A DNA stretch of 11,812 nt. It comes from Promethearchaeota archaeon. Its GTDB lineage: Archaea; Asgardarchaeota; Lokiarchaeia; Sigynarchaeales; SOKP01. The notes beneath the pieces were generated by a model. The model saw only the letters and a list, made by a program, of their open reading frames with translations. It was not told the origin of the DNA and ran no database searches. The DNA lies in contig JAHPYY010000021.1 in NCBI GenBank assembly GCA_019058515.1, positions 1-11,812 on the forward strand, read 5' to 3'. The position numbers and the translations under genes are program-made. Shown in pieces: positions 1 to 7,529 of the stretch (positions within the stretch are counted from its first letter, which is position 1; every line of letters starts with the position of its first letter).

Positions 1-1
1 A

Positions 2-2020
2 TTAAGAATATGGTTATTTGAAAAACATACTATTATAAAGCAAATTATAGTGTATGTGGCGATAATGGTTCCCCTCTTCATCCTTTATCTTTTTCTCAAT
101 ACTAATATTAACTATATCTCGATATTTTTGTCGTTTGCTATGATTTGGCTTTTTCTATATAGCAGTAGGTTCTACATGCTCTCTAGAAAATTCTCAACTA
201 AAATCGAGTCCAAGTTTATTACGAGGTATTCTTATCAGAGATACTTTTTTGCTCTCATCGCTCCTTGGTTTGTTATTGTTGCATTGGTGTTTATTTCGTT
301 ATTCTACCGCGGATTTTTAGTACTTCTTGCGCTTGACTTTTTTGGTCCGAATAATCCCACTCAAGCAGCAGAAGTGTATCAATTTGAAATGAGGGTAATA
401 ATGCCGTTGATTTACTTTAGTTTGATTATGACCGTGATATTTATTGTATTTGAATATGTGTTTACCCGTCGAAAGGCTGAAACCAAACGCGTAGGTTCTT
501 TTGATAATCTAACTTATGCACTAATAGTGTTTTTTATTTTTTTCTATCAAATTTTTCAGATAACTATTTTTCTACTTCTCAGACCAGAAACGATAGAAGC
601 TTTAAAAGCAACGGTTGGAGAATCAAGTGGCACAGTGACCTTTATATTTATTATCGAATTTGCCGTATCCATGTTTTTCTTGTATCGCATTGTTAGAAAA
701 ATGGGACAAACGCTTGGATGGAAAGTATTAATTTTTAACAAAGATGGTTTAATCCTGCTTTCATTAACTTGTGTATTTGCTCAATCGCTTACCCGTTTTA
801 GTCTAAATCGTATACCGAATCAGGTATTAACCGGAATAGGAGAAGTCTTACTTTACGACAAGTTCATAATTTCAATTATCATGATTTTGTTCTTGGGAGC
901 TACATTGTTGATATATTATTTAAAACCGCACGAAACATCAATGTTTATTAGATTGCAAAAGGAAACCGTTGATAAAGAAGAAGAGGAACTCGACAAAATC
1001 TACAAGATCATCCGTACAGAATACATTCGAAGGGGAGAAACGTATCCAATAGAAATTGTCGAAAAAGAGCTGATTAAAGCCACGTTAGTTTCCAAATCGC
1101 ATCTCTATTCATTAATTAACGATTTAGCTAGAAAAGATATGGACATTGTTATTACCCAACAACGGGATGAAAACGGCGAATGGGTTAAATACATTGATTT
1201 CATTTCAGTGACCGAACGCTTTGAGAAAAAACAAGTCGCTCAAGCTAAAGCAAAGAGCTATTTAACCCAACGTTTAACTAGAACTTTATCTAAAGGTGAT
1301 AAAAAATCGTTAAAGCTCGCGTCAGAATTAGATACTGAAAAGGCATCAGATCAGTTTATCGCTAGCCTTTCAAACGATTACACAAAGAAACAAGAAGCTA
1401 AAGCTCTGTTTCAAGAAAAATTATCTCAGACAGAGATTTCTTTTAAAGATGGCAAAGTATTTGGTTCAGTTGAAGAAACCATACTTAGTATCATGCGAGA
1501 CGAATACCAATATAGAATAGAAAATGTGGATAAGTATGAGGATATAGCTTTTCCGATTTCATCGATTGCAGACTATGTTGAGCGAAAGTTAAAAGTTAAT
1601 CCCGGTGAATTATATCAGATTATAAAAGAATTAAGCAAAAATGATCTGGAGCTAAGATTAATCCCTAATCCCGAAGAACCCGAAGATAAGAAAATAAAAT
1701 TACTGTGCGTCTCAGACGATAGCTTAAATCGTTCGCTAGAGAATTTTAGACCGGAATTATACAAGGAAATCCAAATACTTTCCCAGAGTAAATTTGACAA
1801 AGCTATTCATCGCAAGAAAGCTAAAAGTGTGCTTTTAAATTTGCAGAGGGGAATGGCAAATGAAAATGACCAACAAAAATCGTGGAGAAATATTTACACG
1901 ATTTTAATAAAACAATTCGCCGATTTTGAAAAGGAATTAACAGGCATACCTAACAAGAAAAAGTTACAAACCCTCATAAATAACATGATTAAAGCATTCG
2001 AAAAAAAGCAAGAAGCGTAA
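2..2020 (+). CDS. Polytopic membrane protein with tandem cytosolic winged-helix-like domains (5' partial)
   Basis: Function not recognised. The frame is open back to base 2, so the gene probably starts outside the window; a GTG at base 50 is the first internal candidate, and residue numbers below count from it. About eight hydrophobic segments lie near residues 2-17, 21-40, 65-98, 116-138, 153-177, 195-215, 232-249 and 271-291. A charged cytosolic half follows. In it two stretches, about 314-395 and 474-565, align with each other: a helix of the type IYKIIRTEY / ILSIMRDEY, then a helix ending SHLYSLINDLARKDMDI / GELYQIIKELSKNDLEL, then a short beta-like wing. This is the pattern of a winged helix duplicated inside one protein. 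A Lys-rich linker separates them and the C-terminus (about 570-656) is helical and basic. It could be a membrane-tethered transcription regulator or a protein-protein adaptor; the wHTH assignment is by pattern only. The real gene is moderately certain to be longer at the N-terminus. Confidence 0.8.
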   Translation, partial: LRIWLFEKHTIIKQIIVYVAIMVPLFILYLFLNTNINYISIFLSFAMIWLFLYSSRFYMLSRKFSTKIESKFITRYSYQRYFFALIAPWFVIVALVFISLFYRGFLVLLALDFFGPNNPTQAAEVYQFEMRVIMPLIYFSLIMTVIFIVFEYVFTRRKAETKRVGSFDNLTYALIVFFIFFYQIFQITIFLLLRPETIEALKATVGESSGTVTFIFIIEFAVSMFFLYRIVRKMGQTLGWKVLIFNKDGLILLSLTCVFAQSLTRFSLNRIPNQVLTGIGEVLLYDKFIISIIMILFLGATLLIYYLKPHETSMFIRLQKETVDKEEEELDKIYKIIRTEYIRRGETYPIEIVEKELIKATLVSKSHLYSLINDLARKDMDIVITQQRDENGEWVKYIDFISVTERFEKKQVAQAKAKSYLTQRLTRTLSKGDKKSLKLASELDTEKASDQFIASLSNDYTKKQEAKALFQEKLSQTEISFKDGKVFGSVEETILSIMRDEYQYRIENVDKYEDIAFPISSIADYVERKLKVNPGELYQIIKELSKNDLELRLIPNPEEPEDKKIKLLCVSDDSLNRSLENFRPELYKEIQILSQSKFDKAIHRKKAKSVLLNLQRGMANENDQQKSWRNIYTILIKQFADFEKELTGIPNKKKLQTLINNMIKAFEKKQEA

Positions 2021-2024
2021 AAAA

Positions 2025-2050
2025 AGTAAATTTTTACTCCTCATTTTTTT
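2025..2050 (+). terminator. Hairpin plus oligo-T terminator of the membrane wHTH gene
   Basis: Just after the TAA at 2018-2020 a short inverted repeat, AGTAAA (2025-2030) and TTTACT (2033-2038), is followed by seven T (2044-2050). Oligo-T stretches end transcription in archaea, so this probably separates the gene from the MFS transporter downstream. The 2-base loop is too tight for a good hairpin, so the T-run is the stronger evidence. Confidence 0.45.
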
Positions 2051-2053
2051 GTA

Positions 2054-2071
2054 ATATCCTTTAAAGGATAT
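2054..2071. promoter_or_regulatory. Perfect 18-bp palindrome upstream of the MFS gene (candidate operator)
   Basis: ATATCCTTTAAAGGATAT reads identically on both strands, with 9-bp arms and no spacer. It lies 55 bases before the GTG of the transporter, just upstream of TATA-like stretches (GATATTTAAT at 2074-2083, GATTTAAAG at 2084-2092). The place and symmetry suit a binding site for a dimeric regulator. No regulator gene can be assigned. Confidence 0.4.
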
Positions 2072-2126
2072 GCGATATTTAATGATTTAAAGATAGTTTC
2101 ATTATTTAAAGGGGTACTTCGAAAGC

Positions 2127-3410
2127 GTGATATCTATTAATTACAAAAAGCAAAAACCTTCGGTTTTTTTGGGGCTGTCATCCTTTCAGATGTTAGCCAT
2201 GTTTCGCAGAGGGTTATTTTACACTTACCTTTCGATTTACTTACGAAATTTCCTTCAGTTATCAGTAACTGAAACTACATTGTATGCTACTCTTCCAATG
2301 ATCATGAGTGTTTTATTCCAAAACCTAATTTGGGGTCCATTAAGTGATAAGTTCAATAAAAGGCGCACACTCATTGTGTTGGGCGAGATTTTAGCTGGAT
2401 TAGGTACCATGATAGTTTGGTTGATTCATTTTTCTTTCGATAATCTTTATGTCGCTGGCTATGTAATTATTTTAGGGTTATCTTGTGTCGAAATGTTTTG
2501 GTCCATGTCGAATATTGGTTGGACAGCATTGTTAAGCGATCTTTACCCTTACGAAAAGAGGAGCAAGATTATGGGAAATCTAACTAGTCTTGGAGGGTTA
2601 GGAAGGATTTTTGGCATCTCAATAGGAGGATTTCTATACGATTCAGGATACGGATTTAGAAACGGTCCACTATTTTTCGTTGCGTCCTTAGTGATGATTG
2701 TATCCGCGGTTCCTATGCTTTTTGTGCCAGAAGGAGGAACTAAATCCTCCTCACACGAATCTATCCAAGTTGTTAACGAGGAAGAAAACTCGGGAGCGAA
2801 TAATGGTACTTTAATGATTTTTATTATTTTTATAGTTGCATTAATGTTTATTAATTTCGGAAGGAATTCGATTGCCATTCCCTATTCACAATATTTAACT
2901 TTGGAATCAGGATTCCATGTGGATGATATTACATTAAGTTTAATTGTTAATTTCCGCTCACTCGCTAATATGATTATAGGAGTAGTTGCAGGTAAAATTA
3001 GTAAGAAGCTCGGTGAGTATAATACTTTGATTTTAGGATGCGTATTCGCTATATCCGCTTTATTAATGACGGGATACGCTCCAAATCTAATATTCATATT
3101 TGTAGGAAGCTTTTTAATAGGTACAGCAGAGGTTATTATTATGACATCTTCTTATACCATCGCATCTGAAATTATACCGGCAGATAAAAGAGGAAAATTA
3201 TTTGCTGTATATAACACCACCTTATTTCTTTCTTGGGGTTTGGCATGCACCTTAATATCAGGTCCTATAATTGATATTTTAATAACAGAAGGTGTCATAG
3301 ATCTTGTTGCCTATCAAATTTCTTTTGTTGTAGGTTCAATTATCACTTCAATTGGATTATTTATAGTAATAATAATGTATATTATAATCAGTTTGCAGAA
3401 AAAACAATAA
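2127..3410 (+). CDS. Major facilitator superfamily (MFS) transporter
   Basis: A 427-residue integral membrane protein of usual MFS length, with about 12 hydrophobic segments in two halves joined by a charged, hydrophilic loop (about residues 203-226, rich in Ser, Glu and Asn). The MFS motif A is clear between the second and third helices: GPLSDKFNKRRTL at residues 70-82, and a weaker copy, AGKISKKLGEYNTL, sits at the matching place in the C-terminal half. The fold predicts a secondary transporter driven by an ion gradient; the substrate cannot be read from the sequence, though drug or metabolite efflux is common in such proteins. The start is GTG; the next in-frame Met is at residue 22, inside the first helix. 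A G-rich stretch (AGGGGT, 2110-2115) lies 11 bases upstream, a rather long spacing for a ribosome binding site. Its own promoter is likely, as a T-run and a palindrome separate it from the upstream gene. Confidence 0.88.
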   Translation: MISINYKKQKPSVFLGLSSFQMLAMFRRGLFYTYLSIYLRNFLQLSVTETTLYATLPMIMSVLFQNLIWGPLSDKFNKRRTLIVLGEILAGLGTMIVWLIHFSFDNLYVAGYVIILGLSCVEMFWSMSNIGWTALLSDLYPYEKRSKIMGNLTSLGGLGRIFGISIGGFLYDSGYGFRNGPLFFVASLVMIVSAVPMLFVPEGGTKSSSHESIQVVNEEENSGANNGTLMIFIIFIVALMFINFGRNSIAIPYSQYLTLESGFHVDDITLSLIVNFRSLANMIIGVVAGKISKKLGEYNTLILGCVFAISALLMTGYAPNLIFIFVGSFLIGTAEVIIMTSSYTIASEIIPADKRGKLFAVYNTTLFLSWGLACTLISGPIIDILITEGVIDLVAYQISFVVGSIITSIGLFIVIIMYIIISLQKKQ

Positions 3411-3444
3411 GTATTATCCTCAAAAACATATGATCTGCTTGCTA

Positions 3445-3504
3445 TTAGATAAGATTTATACTGTTAAAACATAGCATACATAATATACAGTATTTTATAT
3501 CTAA
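3445..3504. repeat. Imperfect inverted repeat upstream of a decayed small gene
   Basis: Two 7-base blocks, TTAGATA (3445-3451) and ATACTGT (3458-3464), recur as exact reverse complements in mirrored order: ACAGTAT (3487-3493) and TATCTAA (3498-3504). The inner arms are 22 bases apart, and the gaps between blocks are 6 and 4 bases. It overlaps TATA-like stretches and ends 12 bases before the TTG that opens the broken ORF at 3517. It could be an operator pair or a stem-loop leader. The AT-rich background makes chance matches easier. Confidence 0.35.
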
Positions 3505-3516
3505 GAGGGTACTATA

Positions 3517-3713
3517 TTGGGAAAAAAAAAGGTTTCTGCTAAAATTATTTTGATAATTATCATGAGTTTCATTCAGTCACCATTTTAATTAAGGCTATTG
3601 AGAAATATAAAACAGTTAGCGAAGAATCCGATCAAGAATGTTTTGTTTGGTCGGCAGATTTTTCCGAATAAATAGTTATTGGCATTAGAGCTCATTTGCT
3701 TAATCGACTTTAA
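3517..3713 (+). pseudogene. Decayed small gene: one frameshift and one in-frame stop
   Basis: A TTG start preceded by GAGGGT (3505-3510) opens a frame beginning MGKKKVSAK. It soon runs into a poor reading that stops at 3586-3588. If one base is restored in the A-run at 3541-3544, the frame continues as NYFDNYHEFHSVTILIKA and on to CFVWSADFSE, ending in TAA at 3669-3671. Beyond that stop the same frame reads IVIGIRAHLLNRL before a second stop at 3711-3713. The mixed charged and hydrophobic make-up, a good upstream purine-rich site and the coherent reading after one repair suggest a once-intact protein of about 51 or 65 residues. I do not recognise the family. A sequencing or assembly error in the A-run could equally explain the frameshift. 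Confidence 0.35.
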
Positions 3714-3790
3714 TAAAAATATTTTGAAGTATTAGGATAAACTTAATAATCATAAGGGTATGAATGTAAATCGATAGGTAATTAAAGTTA

Positions 3791-3795
3791 GAGGA
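3791..3795 (+). promoter_or_regulatory. Ribosome binding site of the small membrane protein gene
   Basis: GAGGA sits six bases before the ATG at 3802, matching the archaeal anti-Shine-Dalgarno consensus with good spacing. It fixes the start of a gene that would otherwise be doubtful because of its size. Confidence 0.6.
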
Positions 3796-3801
3796 ATTGA
3801 A

Positions 3802-4002
3802 ATGAATACAGAAGAAGAACCAAATGAAGAAGAAGGAGAGCGAAAAAACTCCGCTGGTTTTATAGCAATGGGAATCGCATTTATGATATTGGGATTTGCG
3901 TTTGGATTTATGATTAATTTTGGATTTCTATCACTTGTTGCCATCGGGTTTGTTTTCTTAGCACTTGGAATAACTAATACAAAGCAAGCAAAACAAGAAT
4001 AG
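3802..4002 (+). CDS. Small two-helix membrane protein with acidic N-terminus
   Basis: Sixty-six residues. The first 16 are strongly acidic and polar (seven Glu in MNTEEEPNEEEGERKN), followed by two hydrophobic segments at about 19-37 and 40-56 that are rich in Gly and Phe, and a basic tail (KQAKQE). This predicts a helical hairpin in the membrane with both ends on the same side. A good ribosome binding site (GAGGA, six bases upstream) and the clean amphipathic layout support a real gene in spite of its length. It converges on the signalling gene on the other strand, with 19 bases between the two stops. No family or function is recognised. Confidence 0.7.
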   Translation: MNTEEEPNEEEGERKNSAGFIAMGIAFMILGFAFGFMINFGFLSLVAIGFVFLALGITNTKQAKQE

Positions 4003-4021
4003 GCGTTTTCATCGTTAAAAA

Positions 4022-7000
4022 TTAACTCGTATCTTCTGGAATTTGAAACACAAATCTATTGCCCTCGACATAAATTTCTCCCTCTATTTTTTCTAAAATC
4101 CTTTCAATAAGTAAAAATCCTAACAATACTCCTCTTAATTTCTCATTTTGTCGTTTTTCTACCTCTAATATCTGCTCTTTTTTTATATCCGAGATTTCAA
4201 ACTCATTGTCAGCAAATTCTAATTTGACATAACTCCTATCGTTTTTTAGAGTTCGAGAGATTCTGATTTCAATTTCAATACTCTTTTTCTTATTATATTT
4301 TATCGAACTAATAACTAAATTTTCTAACGCGTCTTTAATAAACGCATTTCCAATAACATAATACTTTTTTTTATGGGGAGTAATCTTTACAGAAATATCC
4401 CTTTCTTGATATTTGGTCAGAATATTTTCGACTACCTCATTTAGGGTTTGAACGATTTCAACTTTGAAATTAGAAATATTAAGTTCCTCCAATTGAGTTA
4501 GTTTTGTGATTATGGATACAAGATAATCTCCGTCAACGCATTGTTCTCTTATGCTTTTTATTACCCCATAGACATTTCTATTTAAAATAGGGATGCGCTC
4601 TATAGTTTGGTGGTCAACAATAGATAAAAGTTTGTTAAATATATCGTTAACATCGTGAATGAATAATTCCTTGTAAAATTGTGAACGATCCAATTCAACG
4701 CGTAAACTTTCTTTACTAGATTTGAGTTCTATATTGGTTACTATCCTTTCAAGCGAATTACTCAAGATATCAGAAATGATACTTAAAAATGAAAACTTTT
4801 CATCACCTCTAACTTCTGCTTTTATGATATTATCAAAACCTAAAATTCCCACGGGCTTTTCATTTATTGTTATAGGGCAGATTAAAAGAGATGTTGCTTG
4901 ACGATATTCCATAAATAGTTTAATAGCGTTCGCGTTCTCAGGTAAGTCTAACACGCTATGTACATATAAATAATCTTCTTTTAATAGCTTGTTTTTTAAC
5001 CAAGGAAAGCTTTCCATATTTATATCCAGCATTTTATCAATTAACGATACTGTATTTTCGGCCGTCCATTCGTAGCGGGGTATTTTAACGATGTCTGGTT
5101 CATAGAAGAGATACAAATACACTCTTAGTGACTTTGTTAAGCTACCCATTTCGTAAAGAGACGCGTTTATTGCATCATCAATGTCTTTAGTGCTTATGAA
5201 TCTAGAGGAAACTCGAGCAAGGATATTCTCGTATTCTAAAACGTTTTTGATATCGTTTTCGATTTCGATTTGCTCGGTTATATCTTTAATAATGATTTGG
5301 TAGTATTTTTTGCCTTCAATTACTATCAAAGAAGTTTGTACTTGACCCCATAACGACTCACCGTTTTTCTTAAAAAACTCAATTTGCATCATAGGTAATT
5401 TTTTTGATATCTCTTCCTTTTTCAAACTAAGCTCGAAGATATCTACACGTTCTCGGTCGATAATTGGTAATTCTACGAACTTTTTCCCGATTAACTCGTC
5501 TCTTAAGTATTCCATAAGGTTTTCCATCGCTGGATTTACATCAATAATATCTCCATTTCGATCCAAAAGGGTTATTGAAAATGGAGAATCTTCGAATAAA
5601 TGTCGATATTTGCTTTCAGACTCTATTAGTTTCTTCTCAGTTTTCCTACGCTCTGTTATATCTCTTATAATGCATTGGATAAGATCTTGACCTTCCATCT
5701 GAATTTCACTTGAATTAACTTCAATAGGGATAATTTTATGTTGAGAGTTCTCGACATTCAAGACTATAGTTTGATGCTTATCGTCGGTTAATTGACTTAA
5801 AATTCTATCTTGAAAAGTACCTTCTCCTTGGCTTAATTTTAATTGATCTAAATGAAGTCCAATTAAATTTTCGGGAGTTAACAAGAAAAGATGTATTGCT
5901 TGATCGTTTGCATCCAATATTATACCCGAATGCTTATCTACAATTAATATCGCGTCTCGAGCTGCTTTAAACAAACTTCTATACCTTACCTCGGCTAACT
6001 TCAATATTCTAAGCATTTCTTTAGATCCTACAAGCATACTAATCAAAGCATTATAGATCTCCGTTATATACTTCGTTACATGGTCTTTGTTTTGGTAATC
6101 CTCCTTGATGTAAGAAAAATTTTCAAAGATAAGCATTTTATATTGATCTATTACAGCACTTGGGATATCTTCATTACAATAGACTATCAAGGAGAGAGGA
6201 AGCATACCTCCTCGAACATTTTCGTCGAATACATAATCAAAAAAGATTCCAGCTTTAGCTTTTATATTAGGAAGTGGCAATATAACCGAAGTTTTTCTGA
6301 ATTGCTCCCCACCAAACACGAATTGGGAAACAGAAAAGCATCTAATCGCTATTAATTCTGGATCGTCAAAAGCGTCTTGTGGATAGGTAGAAACAATCTT
6401 TATTCCCAAATTTTCGTCCCAAATAGCAAAAATAACTCCAACATCACTTTCTGGAAGTTTTAAGGCTCGTTCGTATATTTTCATGGATAACCAATTGAAA
6501 GCTTCATCAATATTGATGTTTTTAATAGCGCTAGTGAGAAAGCATTTCAAAGGTCTATCGTTTAGTTTCTCAATTCCCATTTGCGTTGAAAGGTAATTAA
6601 TATCGGGTTTGTGGAGATCTATTTTATTAAAGAGGATTAATAATGGCAAATGTTTCATTTCTGGCAATGATGCAATCATGTGCAGTAATTTTCTCGCATC
6701 TGGATATTTGATTTCTTCGGTCACATCTAAAACAAATATCAATCCATCTTGATTTTTTAAATACGGTTTCCACATTTCTCTAAATTTTGGGTGTCCAGGT
6801 GTGTCGTAAGTGAGTAATGAAACGTTATTTACAAGAATCCTTGAAATATCTACGCTCATTGTTGGTAAAAGGTTTTTAAAAATAGTTTTTCTTCGACAGC
6901 GTATTATCGTAGTTTTTCCCGCGTAGGATAGCCCATAAAGAAGAACCTTTGCGTCTTTTCTTTGAAAAACTGTGTCTTCTACAGGAAAGTTTTTGTGAAA

Positions 7001-7402
7001 ATTTAACAGTAATTTTTCGATTTCAGTATACTTTGTAGTATCTCCGTCGTACATTTTTGAATCAATGTAAAAAGCTTTATACGCATCCTGTAGCTTCTGT
7101 AACTCCATAGAAAACCCTTCCATCACTTCTTGAGTTAAGGTCGTATTTATTTTATTGTCAGCGTCAACAATTATAGAGATCATTAATTTTTCCACACCTT
7201 CTCGTCCGTATTGGCTTTTAATATCAAAAAGGAGGTTTGCACAGGTAAATTCATTAAAATTGTGAATAAAAAAGCCTCGATCGTAAAGGTCCATTAAACT
7301 AGATACTTGATCCCCGTAATCCTTATCACTATCTATTGGAAATTGCATAACTACTGTTGGTTTGAAGAAAGGAGTATTACGGCTAAAAATTACAGCTTTC
7401 AT
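4022..7402 (-). CDS. Arf-like GTPase fused to PAS-PAS-GAF and a degenerate histidine-kinase module
   Basis: A 1126-residue soluble signalling protein with no membrane segment. Order: longin-like module (about 1-115); Arf/Ras-type GTPase (about 150-315); a second similar module (about 320-435); PAS (about 472-583); PAS (about 598-710); GAF (about 725-885); histidine-kinase-like region (about 897-1122). GTPase motifs: P-loop GLSYAGKT at 157-164, switch-I T181, DTPGH at 200-204, NKID at 259-262, TSA at 290-292; the stretch after G3 (MWKPYLKNQDGLIFVLD) resembles Arf closely, but His204 replaces the usual catalytic Gln. The kinase part has an H-box-like FIHDVND with H916. The ATP-binding lobe is altered: the second N-box Asn is Ser1032, both G1 glycines are Glu (DNEFEI at 1065-1070), and the G2 box reads GVLLG at 1091-1095. 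Kinase activity is therefore doubtful. No receiver domain is present here. GTP binding is likely; its ligand and output are unknown. Confidence 0.9.
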   Translation of the reverse strand: MKAVIFSRNTPFFKPTVVMQFPIDSDKDYGDQVSSLMDLYDRGFFIHNFNEFTCANLLFDIKSQYGREGVEKLMISIIVDADNKINTTLTQEVMEGFSMELQKLQDAYKAFYIDSKMYDGDTTKYTEIEKLLLNFHKNFPVEDTVFQRKDAKVLLYGLSYAGKTTIIRCRRKTIFKNLLPTMSVDISRILVNNVSLLTYDTPGHPKFREMWKPYLKNQDGLIFVLDVTEEIKYPDARKLLHMIASLPEMKHLPLLILFNKIDLHKPDINYLSTQMGIEKLNDRPLKCFLTSAIKNINIDEAFNWLSMKIYERALKLPESDVGVIFAIWDENLGIKIVSTYPQDAFDDPELIAIRCFSVSQFVFGGEQFRKTSVILPLPNIKAKAGIFFDYVFDENVRGGMLPLSLIVYCNEDIPSAVIDQYKMLIFENFSYIKEDYQNKDHVTKYITEIYNALISMLVGSKEMLRILKLAEVRYRSLFKAARDAILIVDKHSGIILDANDQAIHLFLLTPENLIGLHLDQLKLSQGEGTFQDRILSQLTDDKHQTIVLNVENSQHKIIPIEVNSSEIQMEGQDLIQCIIRDITERRKTEKKLIESESKYRHLFEDSPFSITLLDRNGDIIDVNPAMENLMEYLRDELIGKKFVELPIIDRERVDIFELSLKKEEISKKLPMMQIEFFKKNGESLWGQVQTSLIVIEGKKYYQIIIKDITEQIEIENDIKNVLEYENILARVSSRFISTKDIDDAINASLYEMGSLTKSLRVYLYLFYEPDIVKIPRYEWTAENTVSLIDKMLDINMESFPWLKNKLLKEDYLYVHSVLDLPENANAIKLFMEYRQATSLLICPITINEKPVGILGFDNIIKAEVRGDEKFSFLSIISDILSNSLERIVTNIELKSSKESLRVELDRSQFYKELFIHDVNDIFNKLLSIVDHQTIERIPILNRNVYGVIKSIREQCVDGDYLVSIITKLTQLEELNISNFKVEIVQTLNEVVENILTKYQERDISVKITPHKKKYYVIGNAFIKDALENLVISSIKYNKKKSIEIEIRISRTLKNDRSYVKLEFADNEFEISDIKKEQILEVEKRQNEKLRGVLLGFLLIERILEKIEGEIYVEGNRFVFQIPEDTS

Positions 7403-7439
7403 ATCATCTAGCTCTCACAAGTAGAAATGAATGTTCTAT

Positions 7440-7453
7440 ACTCTAAATAGAGT
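7440..7453. promoter_or_regulatory. Inverted repeat in the divergent promoter region
   Basis: ACTCT (7440-7444) and AGAGT (7449-7453) form an inverted repeat around AAAT, between the starts of the GTPase-kinase gene (-) and the alpha-toroid gene (+). It lies between the shared TATA-like element and the start of the signalling gene, where a repressor or autoregulator could act. The arms are short, so this is only a candidate. Confidence 0.25.
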
Positions 7454-7457
7454 TAAA

Positions 7458-7467
7458 GATATATAAG
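7458..7467. promoter_or_regulatory. TATA-like element between divergent genes
   Basis: GATATATAAG lies 56 bases from the ATG of the minus-strand signalling gene and 63 bases from the GTG of the plus-strand gene. With the usual archaeal spacing of about 25 bases from TATA to transcript start, it would give leaders of roughly 28 and 38 bases. The plus-strand version is supported by its conservation in the second copy of this region (8411-8432). The symmetric ATATAT core could serve both directions, but separate elements are possible. Confidence 0.4.
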
Positions 7468-7529
7468 TTTAGTATTATTAATTCCCTTAGAAGTTTGATT
7501 GAGTTTAGTGGAATATATCCAATTTCATA

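Noticed and set aside
2549..2878. 109-codon open frame on the minus strand
   Set aside because: Antisense to the MFS transporter; its Ile/Lys/Pro-rich translation mirrors the transporter codons and resembles no protein family.
3714..3790. Possible promoter or small RNA in the stretch before the small membrane protein gene
   Set aside because: Only AT-rich sequence and the short palindrome AAAATATTTT (3716-3725) are seen, which is expected by chance in this composition.
4022..4700. Standard active histidine kinase with receiver partner
   Set aside because: The N, G1 and G2 boxes are degenerate and no response regulator lies in the window.
6080..6355. 91-codon open frame on the plus strand
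   Set aside because: Antisense to the second longin-like module of the signalling protein; no ribosome binding site or recognisable domain.
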